Assembly (NCBI GenBank): GCA_965240325.2
Contig: OZ251244.1
Coordinates: forward strand, 372,001-436,000
DNA from: Rebecca billardiae RCC1528
Lineage: Eukaryota > Haptophyta
DNA: 64,000 nucleotides
Direction of reading: 5' to 3'
Shown here: positions 48,363 to 61,740 of the stretch, in pieces
Position numbering within the stretch: position 1 is the stretch's first letter
Layout of the letters: each line of letters starts with the position of its first letter
Notes under the pieces: model-generated
What the model saw: the letters and a program-made list of their open reading frames with translations, nothing else
Databases searched by the model: none
Told to the model about the DNA's origin: nothing
Position numbers and translations under genes: made by a program

Positions 48363-50650
48363 ATGGCGGACGTGGGGCCTTTTTCTGGCCAGCCACCCCA
48401 CACACCTTCGAAGTGCCCGTGGCGGGAGATGGCGGTCGACGGGGACGCGGCGGAGGGAGTGCCGATCGACCCGCGCCTGCTGCCGCGCAGCCGGCTGGGC
48501 GGGCTGCACGATGTCACGGTGGACGAGGACCGGGCGATCCCACCGCCAGGCCCGCTCAGTGCCTCCGCCTCCTCGCCCACAAAGCGCGCGGGTGCGCGCT
48601 CGTCGCCGTCGGCCAAGGGCGCAGCGCCCTCGCCGAGCGTCAAGCGCGCAGCCACCAGCAAGGGCCCGACCGAGGTGCGCTCCGCCCGCTCGGTGCCTGC
48701 CTCGCCTGCCAAACCCGAGCCGCGCGCCCCGCCGCCCTCGGCGCTCACGACGGCCGAGCTGCTTGCCCTGCTTCGGAAGAGCCTGCCAGGAGGCGACGCG
48801 CTGCCGCTGCTGCTTGGCGTGGACGGTGCGTACGCCGCGCCCGCGCTGCTGCTGTCCGTGCCCGTGACGTTCGTGGTGACCAGCAGCATGCTGGCGGGCT
48901 GCGAGGCCGCGGCGGCCGTGTTCGGCGCCAATGGCACGGGCCGGTCGAGCGGCGACGACGGCGGCGGCCATGGCGCAGAGCCGCCGGCGGGTGCCGACGC
49001 CGGCGCGGCGCAGAGCGAGGCGTTCGGTGTGCCGCTGCCGCCGCTGGTGAAGGCACGCCGGCGCTCGATCGACGTGGCGCGGCGCTCCGACGCCGAGCTC
49101 GACCCGTCGCGCCTCGTCGGCGCGCCGAGCGAGCCCTCGTCCTCCGGGTCGCACAGTCAGGAGCTGTCGCATGCGGGCTCAAGTGCAGGCACGCCCGCGC
49201 GCCGCAGCAGCGTGGCGGACGCGCAGCGCAGCGCGGCCCTCGCCGCGCGGCTGCAGCAGCTGGCGGTAGCGCCGACGCTGCAGCTCGAGTTCCTGCGCGC
49301 GGGGCCGCTCGGCCGCGTCGTGCTCTACCCGGCGACGGACGCGGACGCGGACGCGCTTGAGCAGTGCTGGGCGTTCGCCGCCGCGCTGCGGGCTTCGGGC
49401 CGTGCGGCGCACGTGCACGTGCTGGCGGAGGGGGCGACGGCGCTGCTGCGCGAGCTGCCGCTCCTCAGCGTGCACGCGTTCGAGGCCGCGCGCGAGGAGG
49501 GCCGGCTCGACGGCCGCGCGTGGGCGCCCGCCGCGCCCGAGGCCGCGCCCGCCCCCGAACCTTTTGTAGACGCCGCGCGCACTTACTCCTACTCACCAGT
49601 TGAGGAGGTGCTGCCTGGCCGGTTGTTTATCGGGAACTACCTCGCCGCCGAGGACCACGCGATGTGCGCGCGCCGCGCGGCGGGCCCCGCGGGCTGCTGC
49701 ACGCGCCCCGGCGCATCCCGCCCACGCCCACCGCCGCCCGCCGCGCGCGCGTTGCCGCGCATGGCCGCGCGCTGCTGCTATGCAGGCTCCAGAAAGCGGG
49801 TGTTACTCACGTGCTCACCGTGGCTGACAACCTGGAGGACATCAAGCCGCTGCCGCCCGGCGTGGTGCACTCCGTGCTGAGCGTGGGCGACGACGACCCC
49901 GACGTCTCGAGGGCGTTCCGGCCCGCGTGGGAGTTCATGGCCGCAGCGCTCGGGGCACGCGCAAGGTCGCTGTCGCCGCGCGCCGCTCCGCACTCGCCCG
50001 GCGGCCGCATGCCGCCCTCGCCGAGTCGGGGCCGCAGCGGCGGCGGCGGCGCACCGCCGCACTCGCCGGGGCACAAGGCGCCGAGCTCGCCCGCCGGCGC
50101 GCGCGCGCAGCCCTCGCCATCCAAGCAGCCGCGCGCCGCGTCCACCACCGGCTCTCTCGCCGTCCCGCGCGGCGGCGGCGGCGGCGGCGGCGCGGGCGGC
50201 GCGGCCCCGGGCCGGGTGCTCGTGCACTGCGCGGCGGGTGCGAACCGCTCCGCCACCATCGTGCTCTCGTGGCTGGTGAAGCACGAGCGGATGAGCCTGC
50301 GCGCGGCGTGGCAGCACCTGTACACGCGCCGCCCCATCATCGGCCCGCACCTGCCGCTGTGCCTCAAGCTGCTCGAGCTCGACGCGAAAGTGCATGCGCG
50401 GCCGTCGATACTTCTGCGCGAGCTGGAGCCCAGTCTGCAGGAGGCCAGCCTGCGCGCTCGGCACGCGCTGGCACTCATGCTGCCGGCGGCGGCGGGCCCG
50501 GGGCCGGCGGGCGGCGGCGCGGAGGCGAGCGCGGCAGAGGGGCGCGCCGCGCCGCCCGCGCGCGGTGCCGCGGCCGCGGGGCGGGGCGGACCGGCCTCTG
50601 CAGGCCGGGTAGGCGCTGGGTCGCACCGGGGCGTGCCGGTGCGCCCATAG
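48363..50650 (+). CDS. dual-specificity protein phosphatase
   Basis: Exons 48363-49663 and 49786-50650 (GT-AG, 122 bp) give 721 aa. The catalytic domain starts near residue 407 ([20 protein letters not shown]) and crosses the splice site ([20 protein letters not shown]). It carries the general-acid Asp loop ([12 protein letters not shown], about 468) and the P-loop [18 protein letters not shown] (nucleophile Cys about 582). About 90 Ser/Pro/Gly-rich residues are inserted between the acid loop and the P-loop, unusual for this fold. The N-terminal 400 residues are low-complexity Ser/Pro/Ala with a segment ([20 protein letters not shown]) resembling a decayed rhodanese/CH2 domain of MAP-kinase phosphatases. 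It dephosphorylates Ser/Thr/Tyr, probably in a MAPK pathway (inference). An alternative start lies at 48429. Confidence 0.85.
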
Positions 50651-53709
<3,059 letters not shown>

Positions 53710-55883
53710 TCACGCGTCGTCGTCGGCGGCGGCCGCGGCGGCGTCACTGCTCGGCCCTGCGTGTGCGCCCTCCGCCTCGGCCGCCGCCTCGGCCTCCGCG
53801 CGGCTCTTCACGTGGCACAGCCTCCCGTCGGGCAGCTGCACGGCGTCGCGCACCAGCCACGCGTCCGCGTCGGTGTCGTAGTACACATCGAGTGGCTCGC
53901 CTGAGAGCGCGCACGTCAGCTCCGTGAGCTCAGCGCCCGGCGGAACGGGGACGGCGATGGCTGCCGAGCGCGCGGCGCGTGCCCCGCCGGAGCTGGCGTC
54001 CGCGCCGCCGCCGAGCGCGGGCGCGTCGGGCCCGTGCGCGCCGCCGCCGCCGCCACCCTGCCCGCCGCCCGCCGCGCCACCGCCGCCGTCTTGGAGGAAC
54101 AGGTTTGTCGGGGCGCTGGCGGTCGGCTCCTGCGCTGTGCCAAACGTGGCCCGCCACGCGCCGGGCTCTCGCAGCCAGGCGCGCGAGGGCGGCGGGCCGC
54201 CTTGCTTCCTGCGACGCAGCGCGGCGCGTCGTTGGGGCCGGGCGCACACGCGCACACGCGGAAATCAGCAGCCGCGTGCCGCGCGCGCAGCCGGGGGCAC
54301 CTGCGCCCAACGCGCCTCCCAGCGACCCCCTTGGGGCATGCTCGCTCCGCGCGCCGCCGCGCGCATGCGCGCCTGGCGGGCGCGCCGCCACCGCTGCGTG
54401 CGGTGCCGGCTGAGCGGAGCGGAGCGGCTGGCCGGCGGGCCGCGCGGCGCGGGCTGCGGGCGAACACAGCGCCAGCGCACCCTCAACCCCCTACCCCTAC
54501 CCCTACCCCTACCCCTACCACCCCGAACCCCGAACCCCTCACTCATCCAACGCACTTGCGCACACACGGCACTTCACACACGCGCGCGCACCTGTTCGTT
54601 CGGGCGAAGTGGGCGTCGATGTGCGCGCGCAGCTGCTTCTCCGCCCCGGCGGGGAAGCGCACGCCCGAGCGCGGGCACTGCAGCGGCTGCGCCTCGTACA
54701 GCCTGAACACCGCCGAGCGCCGCTCGAACGGCCGCGCGACGCGAGGCGCGAGGGACGCAAGCGCGCCGCCGCCGCCCGCGCCAATTGGGAGCGCCTGAGG
54801 CGCGGGCAGCAGCTCGTGCGAGGCGAGCGCGGCGTACAGCTCGAAGATGTTGGAGCACGGGCCGGGTGGGAAGGCGGGCTTGCTGCCGCCGCCGCCGCCG
54901 CCGCTGCCGCCGCCGCCCGCCGCGGACGGCGGCGGCTGCGACGGCGGCGGCGGTGGCTGCTGCTGCTGCTGCTGCAGCGGCGGCGGCGGCGCGCGGCGCT
55001 GCGCGGGCGGCGCCGCTGTGTGCCCCTGCCGCCACGACTTGAGCTCGGCGAGCTCGGCGACGAGGCTCGAGCGCCCGGCGATGATCGCGCCGTCGCCCTC
55101 GAGCGCGAGCAGGTACTCGTACATCCGGATCAGCTCGTCCGCGTCGGCGAGCAGCTCCGGGTTCGGCGCAGCCGTCCCGACGTGCCGCGCCACCTCGCGC
55201 CTCAGGGAGGCCATCTGTGGCGGCAGCCGCGGGCCGGCGGAGGTGCGGAGGGCGGGGCGCGGCGGCGGCGGCGCGGGCTGCTGCTGGCGCGTGTACGCGG
55301 GCGGCGCGGTGGGCGGCGCCGAGCCGCCGGCCGCCGCCGAGCTCGGCGCGGTGGGCGCGGGCGCGGCCGGCGGCGGCGTGGGCGCCCGGACCGCGCCGCC
55401 CGCCGCCGCGCCGCCCGCACCGTCGGTGCGCGCGCGCTTGGCGGCGCTGGGCGCCGGCGGCGGCGGCGGCGCGGCGGTGCCGCGCGTCTTACGCAGCAGC
55501 TCCTCCAGCACCGGCCGCGGGTACGCGCCCGCCGCCTCCCACACGTTGAAGAGCTTCAGCAAGTTGGTCTGCGTCGAGCTGCTCGCGCGCAAAAACGCCG
55601 GGACCATCACGCCGAGCAGGCGCTTGGCGAGGTGCTCGCGGTACGCGGAGGCGAGGGTCTGCGTGAGCGAGTCCCACAGGTAGATCACCGTGAGCATGCG
55701 CTCGGGCGCCGCCGTCGCGATCTTGCGCGCGAGCAGGTCGACAATTCTGGGCGCGGAGCGCGCGTTCTCCTGCGCAATCATCGTGAGGGAGAGGATGGCG
55801 GGCTTGCAGTTGGCCTTGGTGAGGCGCTGGAGCTCGTCGAGCTCGGCGTCGAAGGAGATGAGCATGTCCTCGTCCGCTGGCAT
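53710..55883 (-). CDS. PCF11: Pcf11-like pre-mRNA cleavage/termination factor
   Basis: Exons on the minus strand 55883-54592 and 54208-53710 (GT-AG intron of 383 bp) give 596 aa. Pcf11 couples 3'-end cleavage to RNA polymerase II by binding the CTD. Residues about 5-130 are the CID (LDELQRLTKANCKPAILSL, IYLWDSL, FNVWEAAG). A Pro/Ala/Gln-rich middle contains a seven-Gln run. The C-terminus has the two Pcf11 zinc-finger-like regions: CPRSGVRFPAGAEKQLRAHI...HF, completed across the splice site by RTNRKQGG and SRAWLREPGAW; and CALSGEPLDVYYDTDADAW with LPDGRLCH. In both, one Cys of the first CxxC is replaced (CPRS, CALS), so zinc binding may be weakened. The intron has a GGGGTA-type telomere-like tract. 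Confidence 0.88.
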
Positions 55884-56036
55884 GGCGCCGGCCGACGCCG
55901 CCGCGCGGCGGGGTGCGTCCGCGGCCACGCGCAGCGAGCGAGCGAGGCGCCGCCCTGCTGCCTGCTGCCACTGGCGCTGGCGTCCGGTCGGGGCACTCCG
56001 CCACTCCGGTGCTCCTTCGAGGAGTCGCAGCGAGCA
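55884..56036. promoter_or_regulatory. candidate bidirectional promoter, Pcf11/glycosyltransferase
   Basis: A 153-bp gap between divergent ATGs. No core motif was identified. Confidence 0.4.
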
Positions 56037-58478
56037 ATGTGGCGGCATGGCGGCCGGAGCGCGCGGCTGGGCTCGCCTCGCGCGCACGGCGCGGGCGCGC
56101 GCGCGCGGCGCTGGCCCTGGCGCGTCGTGCTCTGCGCCGCGGCGCTCTGCAGCCTCGCGCCCGGCCTGCTCTGGCTCAACCACGGCCGCACCGCACCCGC
56201 GCGGCGCGGCGCGGCGCGCGGCGGCGACGGCGGCCCGACCATCGCGCCGGCGAGCGCGCTTGCGCTCTCGCTGCCGGCGTTCGTCGAGGGCAAGGCGGCG
56301 GGCGCGGACGTGAGCGGGCGGCTGCCGCGCTCGCTGCGCGCCGCCGACGTCCTCGTCGGCGTGATGAGCTGCGCGCGCTACCACCGCACGCGCGCGCGCG
56401 CGCAGCATGGCGCGTGGGCGGCAACGTTTCGTCGGCTCGTTCTCTTCACCGACGCCGTCGACGAGGGCGCGCGCGAGCTGCGCGTGCCCGTGCGCGCGCA
56501 CGGGTTCGTGCGCCGCGCGGGCGAGCGCACCTACCTCACCGGCGCGTGGCGCGCGCTGCCGCTCGTGCGCGAGCTCGCGGAGGCGGTGCTGCGCATGCCG
56601 GAGCGCCACCGGCCCAAGTGGGTATTTACTTGCGACGACGACAGTTACGTGCTCGCGCCGAATCTGTTACGCACGCTGGCGGCGTACAACGCGTCCGAGC
56701 CGGTGTACATCGGCGCGGCGACGCTCTCGCCGCCCGAGCTCGCCGGCATCACGCCCGGCGCGTACCAGCCCCACTTTGCCAACGGTGGGCCGGGCTTTGC
56801 GATGAGCGTGCCCGCGCTGCGGCTGTTTGCGTCGCGCGCGCGCGCGTGCGAGCAGGAGCTGGCGAGCGATTGGATGGGCGACATGCGCGTCTCGCGCTGC
56901 TTCGCCGAGCTCGGCGTGCCGGTGACGTACGAGCGCGGGCTGCACACCGAGGGCCCCACCGAGATGCTCGCGCGCGGCGCGCTCTCCACGCCGGCCATCG
57001 CCTTCCACCACCTGAGCGCCGAGCAGAGCGCTCTGCTGGGCGCGGCCGGCGCGCATCAGCTGGTCGAGCGCAGGGCGGGCGCGCTCTCCACGCCGGCCAT
57101 CGCCTTCCACCACCTGAGCGCCGAGCAGAGCGCTCTGCTGGGCGCGGCCGGCGCGCATCAGCTGGTCGAGCGCAGGGCGGGCGCGCGGCGGCGCGGCGCG
57201 CGCGCGGCGGGTGGGGCCGGCGGGGGCGAGGCGTGGGCGCGCGAGGAGGCGTGGGGGCCGCTGCCCGAGGCCCTGGAGTGGGACTTTGGCGCGCTTGCCT
57301 TCCGGCGCGTCGAGGGCACCTACCACAGCATCTGGCTGAACCTCACACTGGGATGGGAGGGCTCGGCGCGCCGGCTGGGCGCGGCGCCGCTCGCGGGGGG
57401 CGCGCGGCGCGCGCCGGCGGCTGCGCTGCCCGTGGTGCGCGCGCACGAGCTCGAGAGCTTCTCGCGCGCGCGGCTCGGGCGCGGCGGCGCAGGCCTACGC
57501 TTCGTGCAGCGGCTGCGCGGAGGCGCGTGCTACTCAGAGCAGGGCGAGATCCTCCGCGGCCACGCCATCTCGATCGAATTTGCATGCGCCCCGGGCAGCT
57601 GGCAGCCGGCGGGCGGCGGGGGCGCCGACGCGGCCGCGGCCGCGGCGGCGGCGGCGGTGGCGAGGTCTGGGTGCACCCCGGTGCCACACACCCACGGCCT
57701 CATCGCGGTGTGCGCCGCGCGCGCCGACCGCTGCACCGCGGCTGTGGACCTCTCAGTGCCGTGCCCGCGCGCGCGCGCACGCACGCGCGCCGGGCTAGAC
57801 ATCGGCACAGCGCCGGGCGGCGCGGACGTGGCGGCGGATGGCGTCGCCGTGGGAGCGTGGCGGGGCGGCGTGGACGGCGCGTGCGGGCTCGAGGCGTCGC
57901 GTGGCGCGGCGCCGCGCGCCGCCCGGCCCTCCTGCGCGACACTCGGCGCGCCAGCCCTGGACCTTCACCTCCAGCTGGCAGTTGGCGAGCAGCAGCTGAC
58001 GGCACCGGTGCTGAGCGTAGTCACGCCGAGTGGCGGCGGCGGCGGCGGCGGCGCGGGCGCGCGGCTCACGGCCTCGGCCACGGTGGAGGGCAGCGATGGC
58101 GCGCTGCACGCGGCGGCGAGCACGCGAAGCACGGGCGGCGCGCGCGCGCCCGCGCACCGCCCCGCCTTTGTGCTGCAGGCCGGCGCGCCGCCGGCCGACG
58201 ACGGCGACGCGGCCGGTGCGGGGGCAGCCGATGGCGACGAGTTGGGCCTGAGCACGGGCGCAGCGTGGGCGTGGCCTGCGGGCGTGCACGCGCGGCCGCT
58301 GCTCATCCGCGTGCATCACGAGTGCGCGTCACCGCCAGCGGGTGGCAGCGCGTCGCAGAGCAGCGCGCACGTCGTCCGGCTCTCCCTGGGCGTCCCGGGC
58401 TACGCGAGCGTGCGGCTGGCCTGGATGTTCGACTGCGCCGCCTCGTCGGCGGATGCAGATGCTGTCGTCAGCAGATGA
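56037..58478 (+). CDS. fringe-like (GT31) Golgi glycosyltransferase
   Basis: Single open frame, 813 aa from the ATG at 56037. A short basic cytoplasmic tail precedes one signal-anchor helix (WRVVLCAAALCSLAPGLLWL), typical of type II Golgi enzymes. The fringe/beta-1,3-glycosyltransferase domain spans about 100-330: VGVMSCARYHRTRARAQHGA, the metal-binding DDD in WVFTCDDDSYVLAPNLL, the donor region PVYIGAATL, HFANGGPGFAMS and WMGDMRVSRCFAELGVPVTY with GLHTEGPTE. A 102-bp in-frame perfect tandem duplication follows at once. The C-terminal 430 residues contain GTYHSIWLNLTL, a Cys-containing middle and an Ala/Gly/Ser-rich end; I do not recognise that part. It probably adds a hexose to glycoproteins or cell-surface glycans. 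A retained intron around 57760-57800 (Arg/Ala repeat) cannot be excluded. Confidence 0.85.
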   Translation: MWRHGGRSARLGSPRAHGAGARARRWPWRVVLCAAALCSLAPGLLWLNHGRTAPARRGAARGGDGGPTIAPASALALSLPAFVEGKAAGADVSGRLPRSLRAADVLVGVMSCARYHRTRARAQHGAWAATFRRLVLFTDAVDEGARELRVPVRAHGFVRRAGERTYLTGAWRALPLVRELAEAVLRMPERHRPKWVFTCDDDSYVLAPNLLRTLAAYNASEPVYIGAATLSPPELAGITPGAYQPHFANGGPGFAMSVPALRLFASRARACEQELASDWMGDMRVSRCFAELGVPVTYERGLHTEGPTEMLARGALSTPAIAFHHLSAEQSALLGAAGAHQLVERRAGALSTPAIAFHHLSAEQSALLGAAGAHQLVERRAGARRRGARAAGGAGGGEAWAREEAWGPLPEALEWDFGALAFRRVEGTYHSIWLNLTLGWEGSARRLGAAPLAGGARRAPAAALPVVRAHELESFSRARLGRGGAGLRFVQRLRGGACYSEQGEILRGHAISIEFACAPGSWQPAGGGGADAAAAAAAAAVARSGCTPVPHTHGLIAVCAARADRCTAAVDLSVPCPRARARTRAGLDIGTAPGGADVAADGVAVGAWRGGVDGACGLEASRGAAPRAARPSCATLGAPALDLHLQLAVGEQQLTAPVLSVVTPSGGGGGGGAGARLTASATVEGSDGALHAAASTRSTGGARAPAHRPAFVLQAGAPPADDGDAAGAGAADGDELGLSTGAAWAWPAGVHARPLLIRVHHECASPPAGGSASQSSAHVVRLSLGVPGYASVRLAWMFDCAASSADADAVVSR
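56976..57179 (+). repeat. 102-bp in-frame tandem duplication
   Basis: Units 56976-57077 and 57078-57179 are identical as read. They encode 34 residues (ALSTPAIAFHHLSAEQSALL and onward) twice in a row in the glycosyltransferase. Confidence 0.9.
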
Positions 58479-58561
58479 GCCGCCCGCCGGCCGTGAGCAC
58501 TGAGCCGCGATGAGGCGCAGGCGCGCGCGCTGCCCGATACTCGGTAGTAGTATATCTATTT

Positions 58562-59968
58562 ATATATATATGGGTCAATTTTTTGGGCTTCGGCGCACGG
58601 GAGGGCTGGTAGCGCCGATGCCGATGGGCGCCCATGGCGCCCGTCCGCCCCAGTGGCGCTCCACTGTGTCAAACGCGAGCTCCTGCGCTGCCCTACGCGG
58701 ATGCCGTTGGTCGCGCGCTGGTCGAGCGACCTTGGGCACATGACTGCTCCTCGTGGCGCGCGTCTTGACCGTCGACTGAGCGCGCACTCCTGCCCACGAG
58801 CACGCCGCACCGACCGCGTCGCGTCAGTCGAACCGGTGGGCCGCGCAAACATGCGCGTGGGTAGGCATGGGTGAGGTGAGCGCGCTCAAAAGCTTGCTTG
58901 CCTGGAAGGGAAGCTCCGTATCGATGAGTCTCGCACGCGTTTGCCTCGCGTCGAGCCCATCTGGGAGCAGTCACTGCACGCGCAGACACGCGTTGCGAAA
59001 GGATGATCAGCCGGCCACGCGTGCAGAGCAAAGCAGATGACTGCCCGTGCGTCAAACCGCATCAGGCGGGTATCCGACGCTGCGCAGCATGCGAGCCGTA
59101 CCCAGGCGCGATTGCACAGCCAGCAGGCGCCGCTCCCAACGCCGTCACAGAGCGTACGCACCGCCTGTTGTCATCCTCGTGGATTGCTCGGAGCCGACGA
59201 TCGCCGCACGCGGATAGCAAATAAGCTGTGGCCAACGTTTGAAGCCAGTAACGATGCCGAGCTGCGCTGTGCGTGTGTAGTCTGGGTCGATCGCGTGCGC
59301 GCCACAGCTACGGCACGCACCCCAACTCCACTGTGGGCCCATGCTGCGTGCGTACCAACCAGCAGTCAAAAACACACCGCCGAGCACCGTCGACACGTTG
59401 ACCGTGCACACACTCAAGGCGAGTGCGAGCACAGCCGGGTGCAGGTGGCTGGCCGTGACAGCTGGGGAGAGCGCTGCGCCATGCTAGCCGCCGCTCGCCT
59501 CGATGGCCTCGCAGAGGAGCAGCAGCTTCATTTTTCTAAGCTCACCTGCGCGGAGAGCACGTGATGCGTGTAGCGCGCGCAGGTGGGGCGTCATGCGGTT
59601 AGGTCTTCCAGTTCCTGTCACAACATCATCTGAACCATCTCAAACTGCCAAACCTAACCGCATGACGCTTTTTCTCGTCCCGCAACGTGGCGCGCAAGCA
59701 TGCGCAAGAATGCAACATCCAAATGCAATCGCCGCGCGTGCGCGAGGCAGACGCGGAGAGGGGCGTGGCGGCGCGCGAGATGGCGCACCTGGGTGTCCTC
59801 GTCACCGCCGACCAGCGCCAGGGGCCGCGCGCCCTTCGCCCGCGTCGCACGACCGCGGCAGCGCGAGCCCCCGCAAACGCAGCTTTCGCGCGCTTTCACG
59901 ATGGCCGCTCGTTGACGAGATCGGCGCTCCGTGCGCCGAAGCCAAAAAAAGCGACCCATATATATTTA
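58562..59968. mobile_element. candidate 1.4-kb element with about 40-bp terminal inverted repeats
   Basis: Left end ATATATATGGGTCAATTTTT then GGGCTTCGGCGCACGG; right end CCGTGCGCCGAAGCC then AAAAAAAGCGACCCATATAT, imperfect reverse complements. The interior has no transposase that I can see. Target-site duplication is obscured by flanking TA/TTTA repeats. Confidence 0.45.
59588..59668. repeat. 16-bp perfect hairpin
   Basis: GCGTCATGCGGTTAGG at 59588-59603 is inverted at 59653-59668 with a 49-bp loop. Role unknown. Confidence 0.7.
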
Positions 59969-60026
59969 TTTATTTATTTGCGCAGCGCGGATCATCTGCT
60001 AACCGAACTACCTCCCAGGATTGTCA

Positions 60027-61740
60027 TCACCACGTGCCGCCGAGCGACGCTCCGAGCGAGCCGCCCGACTTGGCTTTGCTCGCAGCGGCCTTTTCGCGCA
60101 GCGCCGCGCGTGTCGCGGCGCGCCGGTCGTCCATGCCCGCGGCCTCGATGGTGCGCAGCAGCGCGGCGTTCATCTGCGTCTCTGCAAGCGGCAGCGTGTA
60201 CCCGATCATCTGCTTGCGCACCTGCGATCCCGTCGCGGGGCGCGGCGGGGAGCGGAGCGGCGCCGAACGCGCGCGCCGGGGCGCGGAGGTGCCAGCCAGC
60301 AGCATGAGCGCACGGCAGCCGGCGGCACGGTCGCGCCGCCGCGCCGGCGGCGCGCGCCGCGGGCGCGCCCTCTCCGTTGGGAGCGCGCGCGAGGCGGGCG
60401 GGCGGCGGCGCGCACCCGGTCCGTCTTGATCTGCTCCGACAGCGAGTCGTGGTACCTGCGCACGAACGCCGCGCGCTTGTCCTTCTCCGCCGCGTCCTTG
60501 GCCGCCGCGTCCGAGTTGAACCTCGCCTCCAGTTGCACAATGGCCGCCTCCTCGCGCTGCGTGCGCACGGAGGCCTTCTTGCGCTCGGAGACCTGGAGCG
60601 CGAGCACGCGGTTGCACTCGGCCTGCAGCGCCTTGCGCGTCTCGTCGCGCATCGCCAGCTCCGCGTCGCGCGCCTCCGCGTCGCGCCGCTGCCGCTCGAG
60701 CGCGCGCGCCTCGTCGCGCGCGCCCTCCGTGCGAACCTGGTCGTGCAGGAAGTTTGCGTGCACGGCCTGCTTCGCCATGCGCGAGTACGTGGCGGCGAGC
60801 TGCTCCTCGCGGTCGCGCTCCTGCCGGTCGAGGATCTTCTTGTACTCGATGCCCACCTGCGCGCCGGCGTGCGCCGTCGACGCCGGCCAGGGGTGAGCGC
60901 GCGGCGGCGCGCGGGGCGGGCGCGCGCGCGGGCGCGGGCGCGAGGCGCCGGCTCGCGGCGCGCGGCAATCGGCGCAACGCGCGCGGCGCGCGCGCCTTCT
61001 GCCCCTCGAGGAACTGGCGGTGGCGGATCTCGGCGGCCATCTCGAGGTTGCGCTCGTTCTGCTCCACCACCTTGCGCATGTTCTCCGCCTCCTCGTACCG
61101 CCGCGTCAGCGCCGCGATCCGCTCCTCGCGAAGCTCGCCGCGGATGCGCTGGAGCGACGCGCGGTCGGCGTCGGCCGCCTGCTGCTTCGCGGCCGCCTTG
61201 CGCGCCTCGACCTCTCGCACCTGCGCGTCGCGCGCGAACTTCTGCGCGGCCTCCTTCTCCTTCATCTCCCGCCGCTTCGCCGCGTCGATGCCGTTCCAGC
61301 GCTCTCGCCGCTCGCGCTCGAACGCCTCGTACTTATGCTCGTCCGCCTTCACGCGGTCCGCGGCCTCGCGCTGCAGCCGCACCTGCTCGTCGAGGAAGAT
61401 GCGCTGCTGGCGCTGGTCCTCGCGCAGCTTGTCCTTCCGCTCCTGCTCCTTTCGCTCCGACTCGTGCAGCAGGTACTCGTTGATCTCCGTGTAGCGGTCG
61501 ACGAAGACGACTGCGCGCGGCGCGTGCGCGCGCGCCACCCACCCCCACACGCACGCATGCGACGCGCGTGCCCGCCGGCTCAGCGCGAGGGCCACGGCGC
61601 GGCAGTCGATGCTCGCACGCGCACACGCGCGACGGTGTCTGCGCTCCACGCCGCGCACGGCGCCGTCTCGCAGGCCGCCACGGCGCGCGCGCGCGCGCAC
61701 GATCCGGGTCGCGCACGAGGGTGCGGCTGGCCGACGCCAT
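60027..61740 (-). CDS. long coiled-coil protein, flagellar candidate
   Basis: Four exons on the minus strand: 61740-61701, 61510-60996, 60856-60416, 60221-60027, giving 396 aa. Nearly the whole chain is Glu/Lys/Arg/Gln/Ala-rich helix (YTEINEYLLHESERKEQERK, EEAENMRKVVEQNERNLEMA, YKKILDRQERDREEQL) like the trichohyalin/plectin-homology and CFAP-type axonemal proteins. The tail contains KQMIGYTLPLAETQMNAALL and ends with a Gly/Ser segment. Intron 2 (60995-60857) starts GC and ends CAG; the only nearby GT would break frame. The others are GT-AG. A flagellar microtubule-associated role is inferred from composition only. The start exon is short (MASASRTLVRDPD) and joins in frame to LVFVDRYTE. Confidence 0.8.

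Larger units (their letters stand above)
58479..60026. other. intergenic region with candidate TIR element
   Basis: No recognised gene between the glycosyltransferase and the coiled-coil gene. Most of it is spanned by the inverted-repeat pair listed next. Confidence 0.45.

Noticed and set aside
54609-56036. Upstream extension of the glycosyltransferase frame (to 1289 codons)
   Set aside because: This part is antisense to Pcf11 exon 1 and begins without an ATG. The type II anchor right after the ATG at 56037 marks the real start.
59037-59564. 175-codon plus-strand frame
   Set aside because: Lies inside the candidate TIR element, is not similar to any transposase I know, and has unusual composition.
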